Under the pieces are notes generated by a model. It did not search any database and was not told the origin of the DNA. It worked only from the letters and a program-made list of their open reading frames with translations. From an uncultured Alphaproteobacteria bacterium (GTDB lineage: Bacteria; Pseudomonadota; Alphaproteobacteria; Rhizobiales; Pleomorphomonadaceae), in contig CALCDT010000343.1 of the NCBI GenBank assembly GCA_937900425.1, positions 1-16,616 on the forward strand: a stretch of 16,616 nt of DNA. Reading direction: 5' to 3'. Shown piece after piece: positions 1-9,431 of the stretch (position 1 is its first letter; each line of letters begins with the position of its first letter). The translations under genes and the position numbers were made by a program.

Positions 1-619
1 CGGCGGCGCGGCGGGCGAGCGGGCCGAGATCGGCCTTGGTGACGACGACGACGTCCGGCAGTTCCATGACGCCCGCCTTCATGAACTGCAGGCTGTCGCC
101 GGAGCCCGGCTGGATGCAGAGGACCACGGTGTCGGCGACCATGGCGACATCGGCCTCCGATTGACCGATACCCACCGATTCGACGACGACCCGGTCGAAC
201 ACCGCCGAGAACAGCACGGTCGCGGCGAGGGCGTGTTCGGAGAGGCCGCCGAGGCGGTCGCGCGCCGCCATCGAGCGGATGAAGATCGCCTTGTCGGCCG
301 GGTCGGTGCGAAAGCGGGCGCGGTCGCCGAGCAGGGCGCCGCCGGTCAGCCGCGACGAGGGATCGACAGCGACGATGCCGAGGCTCTCCCCCGCCCCGCG
401 GATGCGCGCGATCAACTGGTTGGTCAGCGTCGACTTGCCGACGCCGGGCGGGCCGGTGAGACCGAGCACGTGGCCGCCGCCTTCCAGCACCGCCCGGTCG
501 AGCAGCTCCGCATGCCGGGCGATCCCTCCCTTCGCCTCGATCGCGGCGAGCGCCCGCGCCACCGCCGGCTTGCCGCCGGCGCGGATCGAGGCGAGGTCGA
601 GGGGGATCGGAGAGGTCAT
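1..619 (-). CDS. meaB: MeaB/ArgK-family GTPase (acyl-CoA mutase chaperone), C-terminus off the window
   Basis: Reading the minus strand from the ATG at 619-617 gives 206 uninterrupted codons that run off the left edge. A P-loop GPPGVGKST lies at residues 56-64, VDPSS at 85-89, VESVGIGQSE at 146-155 and the guanine-specificity motif TKAD at 194-197. This motif order is that of the G3E GTPases MeaB/ArgK. Known members load and protect adenosylcobalamin-dependent methylmalonyl-CoA or ethylmalonyl-CoA mutase in the cytoplasm. The family is usually about 320 residues, so roughly a third, including the C-terminal dimerisation part, lies outside. No strong Shine-Dalgarno precedes the ATG, but the next in-frame start would cut into the conserved N-terminal helix. 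The mutase gene is not in view, so the partner is inferred from the family. Confidence 0.9.
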   Translation of the reverse strand, partial: MTSPIPLDLASIRAGGKPAVARALAAIEAKGGIARHAELLDRAVLEGGGHVLGLTGPPGVGKSTLTNQLIARIRGAGESLGIVAVDPSSRLTGGALLGDRARFRTDPADKAIFIRSMAARDRLGGLSEHALAATVLFSAVFDRVVVESVGIGQSEADVAMVADTVVLCIQPGSGDSLQFMKAGVMELPDVVVVTKADLGPLARRAA

Positions 620-992
620 CGGGGCCGGAAGGGGTTGGACGAGGCTCAGGTGTTCGCTCGATAACGGCGATGGCCGCCCGTGGCCAGCCCTCCGATTGAC
701 GCATGGGTGTTGGAGACCGGCTCGCCCGGTGGTCATCAGGCCCGTTTCGGTCCTCGATCAGGCGCGATCACTTCGCCTGCGGTCAAGGATTTGCAACTTG
801 GAAGCGTCGATGCCGCCGAATCCCTGAGCGAAGTGCTCTACGGTCTCCACCTCTGGCGAAGCCCCCGGCCCGTCGAAATGAAGCCGTCCTCGGCGAGAGG
901 CCGTTCGAGGACGTCCGTCTGTCCATCGCGTGAGCCGCTCGCGGCATAGACCGGGTGCGCCGCCGAACAGGGTCGATCGTCGCAGTGAGCAC
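620..992. other. Intergenic region between meaB and parE; no convincing gene
   Basis: This is a 373-base stretch between the meaB start and the toxin stop. Open frames of 70-150 codons exist on both strands, but they overlap one another, lack ribosome binding sites and do not show the third-position G/C bias of neighbouring genes. One minus-strand frame (stop near 758) reads peptide-like text such as HFAQGFGGIDASKLQ, which I do not recognise. It could be a decayed gene fragment. The region must hold the meaB promoter, but no -35/-10 pair stands out. Confidence 0.4.
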
Positions 993-1292
993 CTAGAACA
1001 CACGCTCCCAGTCGGCGCCGCCATAAAACAGACGGAGGACGACGACGCGTTCACTTTCAACGAAGAAGGCGATGGTGATGCGCCGTTCGAAACCCAGGAT
1101 CCGCAGGCCGGGTCTGACGTCGTCGCGACGATGGCCGCGTTCCGAGGCCAGTTCGAGTTGATTGCAGAAGGACAGGACGCGTCCGACGTAGGACGCCGCA
1201 CGATCCGGTCCGCTCGCATCGGCGATCACGTCGTAGAGCCGGAGGAAATCCAGTTCCGCTTCCGGCGAATAGTCGACGCGGCGAACCTTCAC
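993..1292 (-). CDS. parE: ParE/RelE-superfamily toxin
   Basis: This 99-residue protein starts at GTG 1292-1290, which overlaps the antitoxin TGA (GTGA), so translation is coupled. The N-terminus YSPEAELDFLRLYDVI matches the first helix of ParE toxins (S-P-x-A-x-x-D-L-x-x-I). The C-terminus RVVVLRLFYGGADWE matches the family's last strands (V-L-R-I-x-Y-G-x-x-D). Length fits the family's 90-105 residues. Known ParE toxins poison DNA gyrase, while related RelE toxins cleave mRNA on the ribosome. The sequence favours ParE because of its ParD-like partner, but the target cannot be read here. The frame is intact with no sign of decay. Confidence 0.85.
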   Translation of the reverse strand: MKVRRVDYSPEAELDFLRLYDVIADASGPDRAASYVGRVLSFCNQLELASERGHRRDDVRPGLRILGFERRITIAFFVESERVVVLRLFYGGADWERVF

Positions 1293-1570
1293 GCTTTGCC
1301 CGCGGACCGCTCGGCGTGGCGACGACGGAGGCGCCCGGCGACGTCGTCGGCCGAGCGCGCGCGCGAGCCGTCCGCCTTCAGGGCGTCATAGGCTAGCGCC
1401 ACGTCTTCGCGAAGCCACTGCTCGATCGCCGCGTCGCGTTCCTGAAGAGCCCGAAGACCGGCACGAACCACTTCGCTGCCGGAAACGAAGGTCCCGGATG
1501 CGACCAGCTCGTCGATATAGGCCGCCTGTTCGGGGGCGAGACTGAACGTCCGCTTCTCGACCTTGGTCAC
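1289..1570 (-). CDS. parD: ParD-type ribbon-helix-helix antitoxin
   Basis: This 93-residue protein starts at GTG 1570-1568. I chose that start because GGAGGAGG lies six bases upstream, the best ribosome binding site in the window. An earlier in-frame GTG at 1591 would put that site inside the gene. The N-terminal strand KRTFSL and the helices PEQAAYIDELVASG and SGSEVVRAGLRALQERD form the ribbon-helix-helix DNA-binding domain (about residues 3-50). The charged C-terminal half would wrap the toxin. ParD proteins neutralise ParE and repress their own operon. The gene precedes the toxin, as is usual, and overlaps it by four bases. The pair sits between two unrelated metabolic genes and is probably an accessory insertion. 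Confidence 0.87.
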   Translation of the reverse strand: MTKVEKRTFSLAPEQAAYIDELVASGTFVSGSEVVRAGLRALQERDAAIEQWLREDVALAYDALKADGSRARSADDVAGRLRRRHAERSAGKA

Positions 1571-1600
1571 GCTCGCCTCCTCCAGAACCACGGGTACGAA

Positions 1601-1632
1601 ATGATCATACTCGCGAATTCAATCGGCGTGAA
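1601..1632 (-). promoter_or_regulatory. Candidate parDE promoter with palindrome over the -10
   Basis: On the minus strand, TTCACG (1632-1627) is followed after 17 bases by TATGAT (1609-1604), matching the sigma-70 consensus at 4 and 5 of 6 positions. The perfect palindrome ATGATCAT (1601-1608) overlaps the -10 element, where an autorepressing ParD dimer could bind. The start codon is about 35 bases downstream. The repressor role is inferred from how ParDE operons are generally controlled. Confidence 0.5.
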
Positions 1633-1671
1633 CGCCGGGCGACCGTACCTTCGCCTCTTCTGCAGCCCCTC

Positions 1672-4365
<2,694 letters not shown>

Positions 4366-4398
4366 CAGTCCCTCCACGACCGGCTCTGCGGCCGGCTT

Positions 4399-4417
4399 CG
4401 CGAGGCCGAGCCTCGCG
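4399..4417 (-). repeat. Perfect hairpin in the ppdK 5' leader
   Basis: CGCGAGGC and GCCTCGCG are exact 8-base complements separated by three bases, 34 bases before the ppdK start codon. A second shorter stem (CCGGC/GCCGG) can form between this hairpin and the ribosome binding site. There is no U-run, so it is not an intrinsic terminator. A role in translation or mRNA stability is possible but inferred. Confidence 0.55.
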
Positions 4418-4542
4418 TTCCCCCTCGTCAGCCCCCGCCCCGCCGCCCCGCCGTCGTCGCCGGTTCGAAGCTTTCGTCCGAGGGGGAGCCGCCCGCGCGA
4501 TCCCCTCCCCGGGACGTCCAACAATACCCGAGCCGATGTTGT

Positions 4543-4561
4543 TGCATCCGGCAATGATGCA
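4543..4561. promoter_or_regulatory. TGCA-rich inverted repeat upstream of ppdK, candidate operator
   Basis: TGCATC (4543-4548) and GATGCA (4556-4561) are exact inverted 6-base arms with a 7-base spacer, in the A/T-richer part of the gap about 180 bases upstream of ppdK. A further TTGCAC lies beside it on the minus strand (4566-4561). TGCA-rich dyads are known sites for PhaR/AniA-type carbon-storage regulators in alphaproteobacteria. That assignment is only an inference here. Confidence 0.3.
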
Positions 4562-4934
4562 GTGCAAGAAATTTCCGTGGTTCTCCCCTTAACCTGCTGA
4601 TTTGCTTCCGTCCCGGCGCTCGTCCGCGCAGGGTGCGATCAGGCGTTGCGACTTTTCGCTCCCGCCGCGCGGCGCCGGCTCCGCGGACGCGACCGGGACC
4701 GGGGCTGCATCGCCATTCTCGCGCCGCAAAACCCGCACACTTGAAGCCGGCGGGGAAAGCGTCCATCCTCGCCGGTGATTTGCCGCCTGCCGAGATGCAG
4801 ATCGCGGACGCGCCCCTACGGGCGGGTCGGCGTGCGGCGGCGCGAAGGCCGGCAGGCCGCGACGAGACAGGCGGACCGCCGGAGCGCGGACCGGCATGGA
4901 GCCGGTGCGCCCCCGCCCGCCCCACGGAGAAGGC

Positions 4935-6710
4935 ATGATGACAGTTCGCAGAGGCGTGCGCAGGACCGGCCGGGCATTCGGCGCCCCGGCGGCCAGCGGA
5001 CGGATCGCCGCCGCCGTGCTCGCCTCGCTGGCGCTCGCGCTGCCGGCCGCCGCGGCGCCGACCACCGACCTGCCGACGGCCGAGACCGCGAGCGGCAACT
5101 TCCTCGCCGCGACCCACGCCGATCGGGACAAGGATCTCGGCACCGCCGCGCTCTACTATTCGCGTGCCCTGCTGGCCGATCCCGAAAATGCGGCGCTGCT
5201 GACGCGAACCTTCGCCCTCACCCTCGCCGACGGCGAGATGAAGCCGGCGATGTCGCTGGCCCGGCGGCTGATCGACGTCGACGGCGGCAACAGCCTCGCC
5301 CATCTCGCCGTCGCCGTGGAGCAGGTCAAGCGCGGCTCGTGGTGGCGCGCCATCGTCAGCGCCGAAAAGGCCCGCACCGATCCGATCTTCGACCTCGCCT
5401 CCAGCGTCGTCGCCGCCTGGGCCGACTACGGCGCCGGCAACGTCGACAAGGCGCTGCAGCGGCTGGACGATCTCGAGGGGCCGCAATGGTTCCAGCTGTT
5501 CCGCTCCTATCACGCCGGCCTGATCGCCGAGGCGGCGGGACGCAAGGCGGAGGCGATCGACAACCTGGCGAAGGCCCGCGAATACGACCCGTCCTCGGTC
5601 AAGATCACCGAGGCCTACGTCGGCGCACTGCAGCGGGCCGGGCGGAACGCCGACGCCGAAGCGGTGATCGGCAAGCTCGCCGAGCTCGGCGCCTCGCCGG
5701 CGGCGCTGCAACGCTTCCGCGACCAGCTCGCCGCGAAGAACCGCTCGCGGCCGGCCATCTCCGACGCCCGGGTCGGTGCCGCCGAGATCCTGTCCGGCCT
5801 CGGCAACGCCCTGGCCCGCGACGACGACGGCACCGAGATCGTCAGCGGCCTTCTTCAGCTCGCGCTCCATCTCGACCCGAAAGCCGATGTCGCCCGGGTC
5901 ACCCTCGCCGACATCTTCAGCCGCAACGGCGCCCACGAGCGGGCGATCGTGTTGCTCGCGGACGTCGATCCGGCCTCCAGCCTCAAGCGCGCCGCCGAAA
6001 TCCAGATCGGCTTCGACTACAACGCCCTCGACAAGGTCGACGAGGCGCGCAAGCACCTCGAGGCGGCGATCGCCGCCGATCCTTCCGACATCCAGGCGAT
6101 CATGGCGCTCGGCGAGATCCTGCGCTCGCGCAAGATGTTCGAGCCGGCCGCCGACGTGTTCTCCAAGGCTGTCGCCGCCCTGCCCGGCGACGCACCCGAG
6201 AACTGGCGCATCTACTACAACCGCGGCATCGCCTACGAACGCACCAAGCAGTGGCCGAAGGCCGAGGCCGACTTCAAGAAGGCGCTCGAGCTCAGCCCCG
6301 GCCAGCCGCTGGTGCTCAACTATCTCGGCTATTCCTGGGTCGATCGGGGCGAGAATTTCGACGAGGCGCTGGCGATGATCGAGCGGGCGGTGGCGGCCGA
6401 GCCGACCGACGGCTACATCGTCGACAGTCTCGGCTGGGTCTTCTACAAGCTCGGCCGCTTCGAGGAGGCCGTCGCGCAGCTGGAGCGGGCGGTGGAGCTG
6501 CGGCCGGCCGATTCCACGATCAACGACCACCTCGGCGACGCCTACTGGCGGGTCGGCCGCTACACCGAGGCGCGGTTCCAGTGGACCCACGCCCGCGACC
6601 TCGGCCCCGAGCCCGAGGAGTTGCCGAAGATCCTCGAGAAGCTCAAGTCCGGGCTGCCGCCGCTGAGCCAGGAACAGGCCTCCGATGCCGGCAAGCCGTC
6701 CGGCGGCTGA
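4935..6710 (+). CDS. Exported tetratricopeptide-repeat protein
   Basis: This 591-residue protein has a basic N-terminus (RRGVRRTGR) and a hydrophobic run IAAAVLASLALALPAAAA ending in an AxA-type signal peptidase site near residue 41. There is no lipobox cysteine, so a soluble periplasmic protein is expected. Tetratricopeptide motifs recur throughout. They are clearest from about residue 360 to 560, for example YNRGIAYERTKQWPKAEADF, LNYLGYSWVDRG, VDSLGWVFYKLGRFEEAVAQ and INDHLGDAYWRVGRYTEA. The C-terminal block resembles that of LbcA, the TPR adaptor of the periplasmic protease CtpA in Pseudomonas, so an adaptor role is plausible but unproven. GGAGAAGG precedes tandem ATGs at 4935 and 4938, and either may be used. 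The gene overlaps ispE by 26 bases, so the two are co-transcribed. Confidence 0.85.
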   Translation: MMTVRRGVRRTGRAFGAPAASGRIAAAVLASLALALPAAAAPTTDLPTAETASGNFLAATHADRDKDLGTAALYYSRALLADPENAALLTRTFALTLADGEMKPAMSLARRLIDVDGGNSLAHLAVAVEQVKRGSWWRAIVSAEKARTDPIFDLASSVVAAWADYGAGNVDKALQRLDDLEGPQWFQLFRSYHAGLIAEAAGRKAEAIDNLAKAREYDPSSVKITEAYVGALQRAGRNADAEAVIGKLAELGASPAALQRFRDQLAAKNRSRPAISDARVGAAEILSGLGNALARDDDGTEIVSGLLQLALHLDPKADVARVTLADIFSRNGAHERAIVLLADVDPASSLKRAAEIQIGFDYNALDKVDEARKHLEAAIAADPSDIQAIMALGEILRSRKMFEPAADVFSKAVAALPGDAPENWRIYYNRGIAYERTKQWPKAEADFKKALELSPGQPLVLNYLGYSWVDRGENFDEALAMIERAVAAEPTDGYIVDSLGWVFYKLGRFEEAVAQLERAVELRPADSTINDHLGDAYWRVGRYTEARFQWTHARDLGPEPEELPKILEKLKSGLPPLSQEQASDAGKPSGG

Positions 6711-7635
6711 GGTTCCCTCGCCCGGACGTTCGACGCTAACGGGAGGAGGACCGGCCGGCGCCCCCTTCGCCGAAACGGCCCGGGCCAAGGTCAACCTCGC
6801 CCTCCACGTCGTCGGCCGCCGGCCCGACGGCTACCACCTGCTCGACACGCTCGTCGTCTTCCCGGCGATCGGCGACCGTCTGACACTCGTGCCGCGCGCG
6901 GAGCCGGGCATCGGCCTGACGGTGTCGGGGCCGGGCGCCGCCGCCCTCGCCGCCCTTCCCGCCTCCGACAATCTCGTCTGCCGCGCCTTCCGTCTCGCCG
7001 CTCGGACGGCCGGCCGCTCGCTCGAAGCCGACGGCCTCACGGTCCATCTCGACAAGCATCTGCCGGTCGAGGCCGGGATCGGCGGCGGATCGGCCGACGC
7101 GGCGGCGGCGCTTCGCCTCGCCGCCCGCCTCTACGGCCTCGACCCGTCGGCGCCGGCCCTGCTGGACGCCGCCGCCAGCCTCGGCGCCGACGTGCCGATG
7201 TGCCTCGTCTCCCGACCGCTCAGGGCGCGCGGGATCGGCGAGGCGATCGAACCGCTCGGGTCTCTGCCGCGCGCCGGCATCCTTCTCGCCAATCCGGGTG
7301 TGGCACTCTCGACGCCCGCGGTCTTTCGCGCGCTCGAGCGCCGCGACAATTCCCCGCTCGGCCACCTCGGCGATCTTTCCGACTACGACACGCTTCTCGC
7401 CGTCCTCCGGGCCTCCCGCAACGACCTCGAGCCGCCGGCGGGCGCGCTGGTGCCGGCGATCGGCATCCTGCTCGACGACCTCCGCACCTTGCCCGGCGCC
7501 GATCTCTGCCGGATGTCGGGCTCGGGGACGACCTGCTTCGCGCTGTTCGCCACCGCCGCCGCGGCGGAAGCCGCTGCGACCATATTGCGCGCCGCGCGGC
7601 CGGATCTGTGGATCGCCGCCGCGGCGGTCGGCTGA
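6685..7635 (+). CDS. ispE: 4-diphosphocytidyl-2-C-methyl-D-erythritol kinase
   Basis: This 316-residue GHMP kinase phosphorylates CDP-methylerythritol with ATP, the fourth step of the MEP isoprenoid pathway. The substrate-binding segment ARAKVNLALHVVGRRPDGYH begins at residue 33. The glycine-rich ATP loop VEAGIGGGSADAAAA is at 128-142, catalytic Asp169 is in SLGADVPMCL, and the third GHMP motif MSGSGTTCFALF is at 277-288. The ATG at 6685 lies inside the end of the TPR gene. It adds some 25 unconserved residues before the kinase fold, but no other in-frame start exists before the conserved Lys35. Coupling to the TPR gene is typical of rhizobial genomes as I recall them. Its product pool feeds the polyprenyl synthase encoded at 9879-10901. 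Confidence 0.96.
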   Translation: MPASRPAAEVPSPGRSTLTGGGPAGAPFAETARAKVNLALHVVGRRPDGYHLLDTLVVFPAIGDRLTLVPRAEPGIGLTVSGPGAAALAALPASDNLVCRAFRLAARTAGRSLEADGLTVHLDKHLPVEAGIGGGSADAAAALRLAARLYGLDPSAPALLDAAASLGADVPMCLVSRPLRARGIGEAIEPLGSLPRAGILLANPGVALSTPAVFRALERRDNSPLGHLGDLSDYDTLLAVLRASRNDLEPPAGALVPAIGILLDDLRTLPGADLCRMSGSGTTCFALFATAAAAEAAATILRAARPDLWIAAAAVG

Positions 7636-7657
7636 GCGGCGACCGCGGCACATTTTC
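7618..7657 (+). terminator. Possible intrinsic terminator at the end of ispE
   Basis: GCCGC plus GGTCG (7618-7630, with a 3-base bulge) pair with CGACCGCGGC (7640-7649) around a 9-base loop, followed by the pyrimidine-rich ACATTTTCCTTT. The bulge and interrupted T-tract weaken the call. It overlaps the ispE stop codon. Confidence 0.4.
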
Positions 7658-8095
7658 CTTTCCTCGCCGGCTTTTATGCCGCCTCAGGATCTAGTCTCCG
7701 GCGATTATAAATCCAAGGGAACAAATCTTTGTCGAAGACCCGGTCTCGACGCTCGCTGCCGGGCGGGGGACAGTCCGGGCGTTCGATGGAGGTCGTGCAG
7801 GCCTCGCTTCGGCGCGGACGACACCGTCCGTGAGCCGTTCGCGCCGGGAGTTCACCGGGTCCGGGACGGGCGAACGGGGCGGCCGAGGAGGCCGCGTTCC
7901 GCGGCGCCGCAGGCTCCTTCCTCCCGGACGAGCGGCGCGCGTCGCCCGCGGCGGGGCCGTCCCGGTCTGCGGCATCGTGCGTCAGGGCGTTTTGCGGCGT
8001 CCGGCCGGATGATGACACCAGGCCGGGCGTACCGCCGGTTCGGCAACGGATCCCTTCAGAAGACTTCGGACGAGTTTCGCCAGCGAGGAAGCGAC
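7650..8095. other. Upstream region of the aminotransferase gene, no gene seen
   Basis: This region of about 450 bases lies between ispE and the aminotransferase. Frames stay open through it, including one continuous with the aminotransferase, but the translation is arginine-rich and lacks protein-like features. An A/T-rich island at 7700-7730 contains GATTATAAAT, whose TATAAA (7706-7711) is a good -10 without a matching -35. This could be an activator-dependent promoter giving a leader of about 380 bases. A second small inverted repeat-rich stretch (7850-7960) is purely G/C. Confidence 0.35.
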
Positions 8096-9337
8096 ATGAC
8101 GATTTTCCCCTCTCTCAAGATCCCGAACACGCTGGCCGCCGGCCCCGGCCCCGGCAACACCGACCCGCGCGTGCTGCAGGCCTACGCCGCCGCCGGCGTC
8201 GCCGACCACATGCAGCCCGACGTGCTGCGCGGCATGATCGAATCCAAGCTGATGCTGCGCGAGGTCTTCGGGACCAAGAACGTCTACACCTACGCCATCG
8301 CCGGCACCGGCTGGTCCGGCCTCGACAGCCTGCATAGCGCCATCCTGCCGGGTGACAAGGTCGTCGCCTTCAACAACGGCACCTTCTCGGGCATCGACTG
8401 CCTGACGATCCGCATGAAGGCGTCGACGCCGGCCGACCTCGCCGCCAATCCGATGAACCCGCAGCCGGAGAACGTGGTCGTCGTTAACGTGCCGCACGGC
8501 CAGTCGGTCACCGGCGAAATGGTCGACGAGGCGCTCGCCGAGCACAAGCCGATGTGGGCCTTCATGGCGCACTGGGAAACCGGCTCGGGCCGCATCAACG
8601 ACATCAAGGGCTTCAACGACGCCTGCGCCAAGCACGGCGTCATGGGCCTCGTCGATGCCGTCTCCAGCCTCGGCGTCGGCGATTTCAACATCGACGACTA
8701 TCCGGCGATCGTCGGCTGGGCCTCCTGTCCGCAGAAGGGCGTTCTCGCCCTGCCGCTGACCTATGCCCCGGTCAGCTTCCGCGACGAATACATCGAGGTC
8801 GTCAAGAAGCGCGGCTGCTACAACTACGTCAACCACCCCGTCCTCAACGCCCGTCACTGGGGCATCATCGACGGCAAGGACGTGCCGGCGCCGTCCTACC
8901 ACCAGACCCATTCGGGCTATGCGGTCGCCTCCTTCCACGAGGCTCTGCGCATCCTGCTGATGCACGGCCGCGCCCAGAAGGCCGCCGACTACGCCTTCTA
9001 TGAGAAGGCGCTGCGCAGCGCCGTCGAGCAGATGGGCTGCGAGGTGACGTCGAACATGACCAGCCTCGTCGTGCTCAACCTGCCGGGCGCGCTGGCCGGC
9101 CGCGAGAAGGAACTGGTCGGCAACTGCCGCGCCAAGGGCTTCGGCATCTGGCCGACCCTGTCGGAGCCGGTCCAGGTCCGCATCGGCATCCTCAACCAGT
9201 TGTCCGAGGAGCAGGTGACCGAGATCGTCAGCCGGTTCGCCGACGGCATGCTGGAGATGGGCGCCGACTTCGACAAGGCCGCCATCCTCGCCAACCTCAA
9301 GGCCTATTTCGAGCCGCGGCTCAAGAACTCGGCCTGA
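8096..9337 (+). CDS. Class V-fold PLP-dependent aminotransferase (alanine/serine-glyoxylate type), substrate unknown
   Basis: This 413-residue protein has its ATG at 8096 after GAGGAAG. Fold type I, class V features are visible: AGTGWSGLDSLHSAILPGDKV (from residue 69), the HWETGSG loop at 159-165, VDAVSSLG with the PLP-nitrogen Asp187, the Schiff-base Lys214 in SCPQKG, and RIGILNQL with carboxylate-binding Arg362. Relatives transfer amino groups to glyoxylate or pyruvate from serine, alanine, aspartate or ureidoglycine. The usual class V signatures (HNE/HVE-x-S-T-G, GSQKxxxxPPG, RIGHxG) are altered in each case, so I do not assign a substrate. The gene is a single transcription unit with its own leader and terminator. 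Its codons are very uniformly C-ending, as in well-expressed genes. It lies between genes of the isoprenoid cluster, to which it has no obvious link. Confidence 0.85.
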   Translation: MTIFPSLKIPNTLAAGPGPGNTDPRVLQAYAAAGVADHMQPDVLRGMIESKLMLREVFGTKNVYTYAIAGTGWSGLDSLHSAILPGDKVVAFNNGTFSGIDCLTIRMKASTPADLAANPMNPQPENVVVVNVPHGQSVTGEMVDEALAEHKPMWAFMAHWETGSGRINDIKGFNDACAKHGVMGLVDAVSSLGVGDFNIDDYPAIVGWASCPQKGVLALPLTYAPVSFRDEYIEVVKKRGCYNYVNHPVLNARHWGIIDGKDVPAPSYHQTHSGYAVASFHEALRILLMHGRAQKAADYAFYEKALRSAVEQMGCEVTSNMTSLVVLNLPGALAGREKELVGNCRAKGFGIWPTLSEPVQVRIGILNQLSEEQVTEIVSRFADGMLEMGADFDKAAILANLKAYFEPRLKNSA

Positions 9338-9356
9338 TCGGAAGAGAGCGTGATCC

Positions 9357-9381
9357 CCGGCCCGTCGTCACGGCGGGCCGG
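9357..9381 (+). repeat. Hairpin after the aminotransferase stop
   Basis: CCGGCCCG (9357-9364) and CGGGCCGG (9374-9381) are exact complements around a 9-base loop, starting 20 bases past the stop codon. There is no T-run, so it probably acts with the terminator just downstream, for example by blocking 3' exonucleases. Confidence 0.5.
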
Positions 9382-9399
9382 CGGTGGCACGACATGACG

Positions 9400-9431
9400 A
9401 CGGCGCGTTCCGGGATGGGCGCGCCGTTTTT
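9400..9431 (+). terminator. Intrinsic terminator of the aminotransferase gene
   Basis: ACGGCGCG (9400-9407) pairs exactly with CGCGCCGT (9420-9427). The stem extends inwards by three more pairs (two G-T) to a 6-base loop, and TTTTT follows at once (9427-9431). It is the clearest rho-independent terminator in the window, 62 bases after the stop codon. Confidence 0.8.

Larger units (their letters stand above)
4366..4934. other. Divergent intergenic region between ppdK and the TPR gene
   Basis: This 569-base gap holds the ppdK leader on the minus strand and the upstream region of the TPR gene on the plus strand. Open frames cross it on both strands, but they are extensions or shadows of the flanking genes with low-complexity, arginine-rich translations. 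A weak plus-strand promoter can be read as TTGAAG (4741-4746), 17 bases, CATCCT (4764-4769). An A/T-richer island lies at about 4540-4610. Two structured elements in the gap are listed separately. Confidence 0.5.

Noticed and set aside
4366..4554. A 63-residue N-terminal extension of PpdK
   Set aside because: The added residues are Arg/Gly-rich and unlike the family. The ATG at 4365 has a good ribosome binding site and gives the standard length.
4428..6794. A 788-codon open frame on the minus strand opposite the TPR gene
   Set aside because: It is the antisense shadow of the TPR gene, with low-complexity translation, no ribosome binding site and no known motifs.
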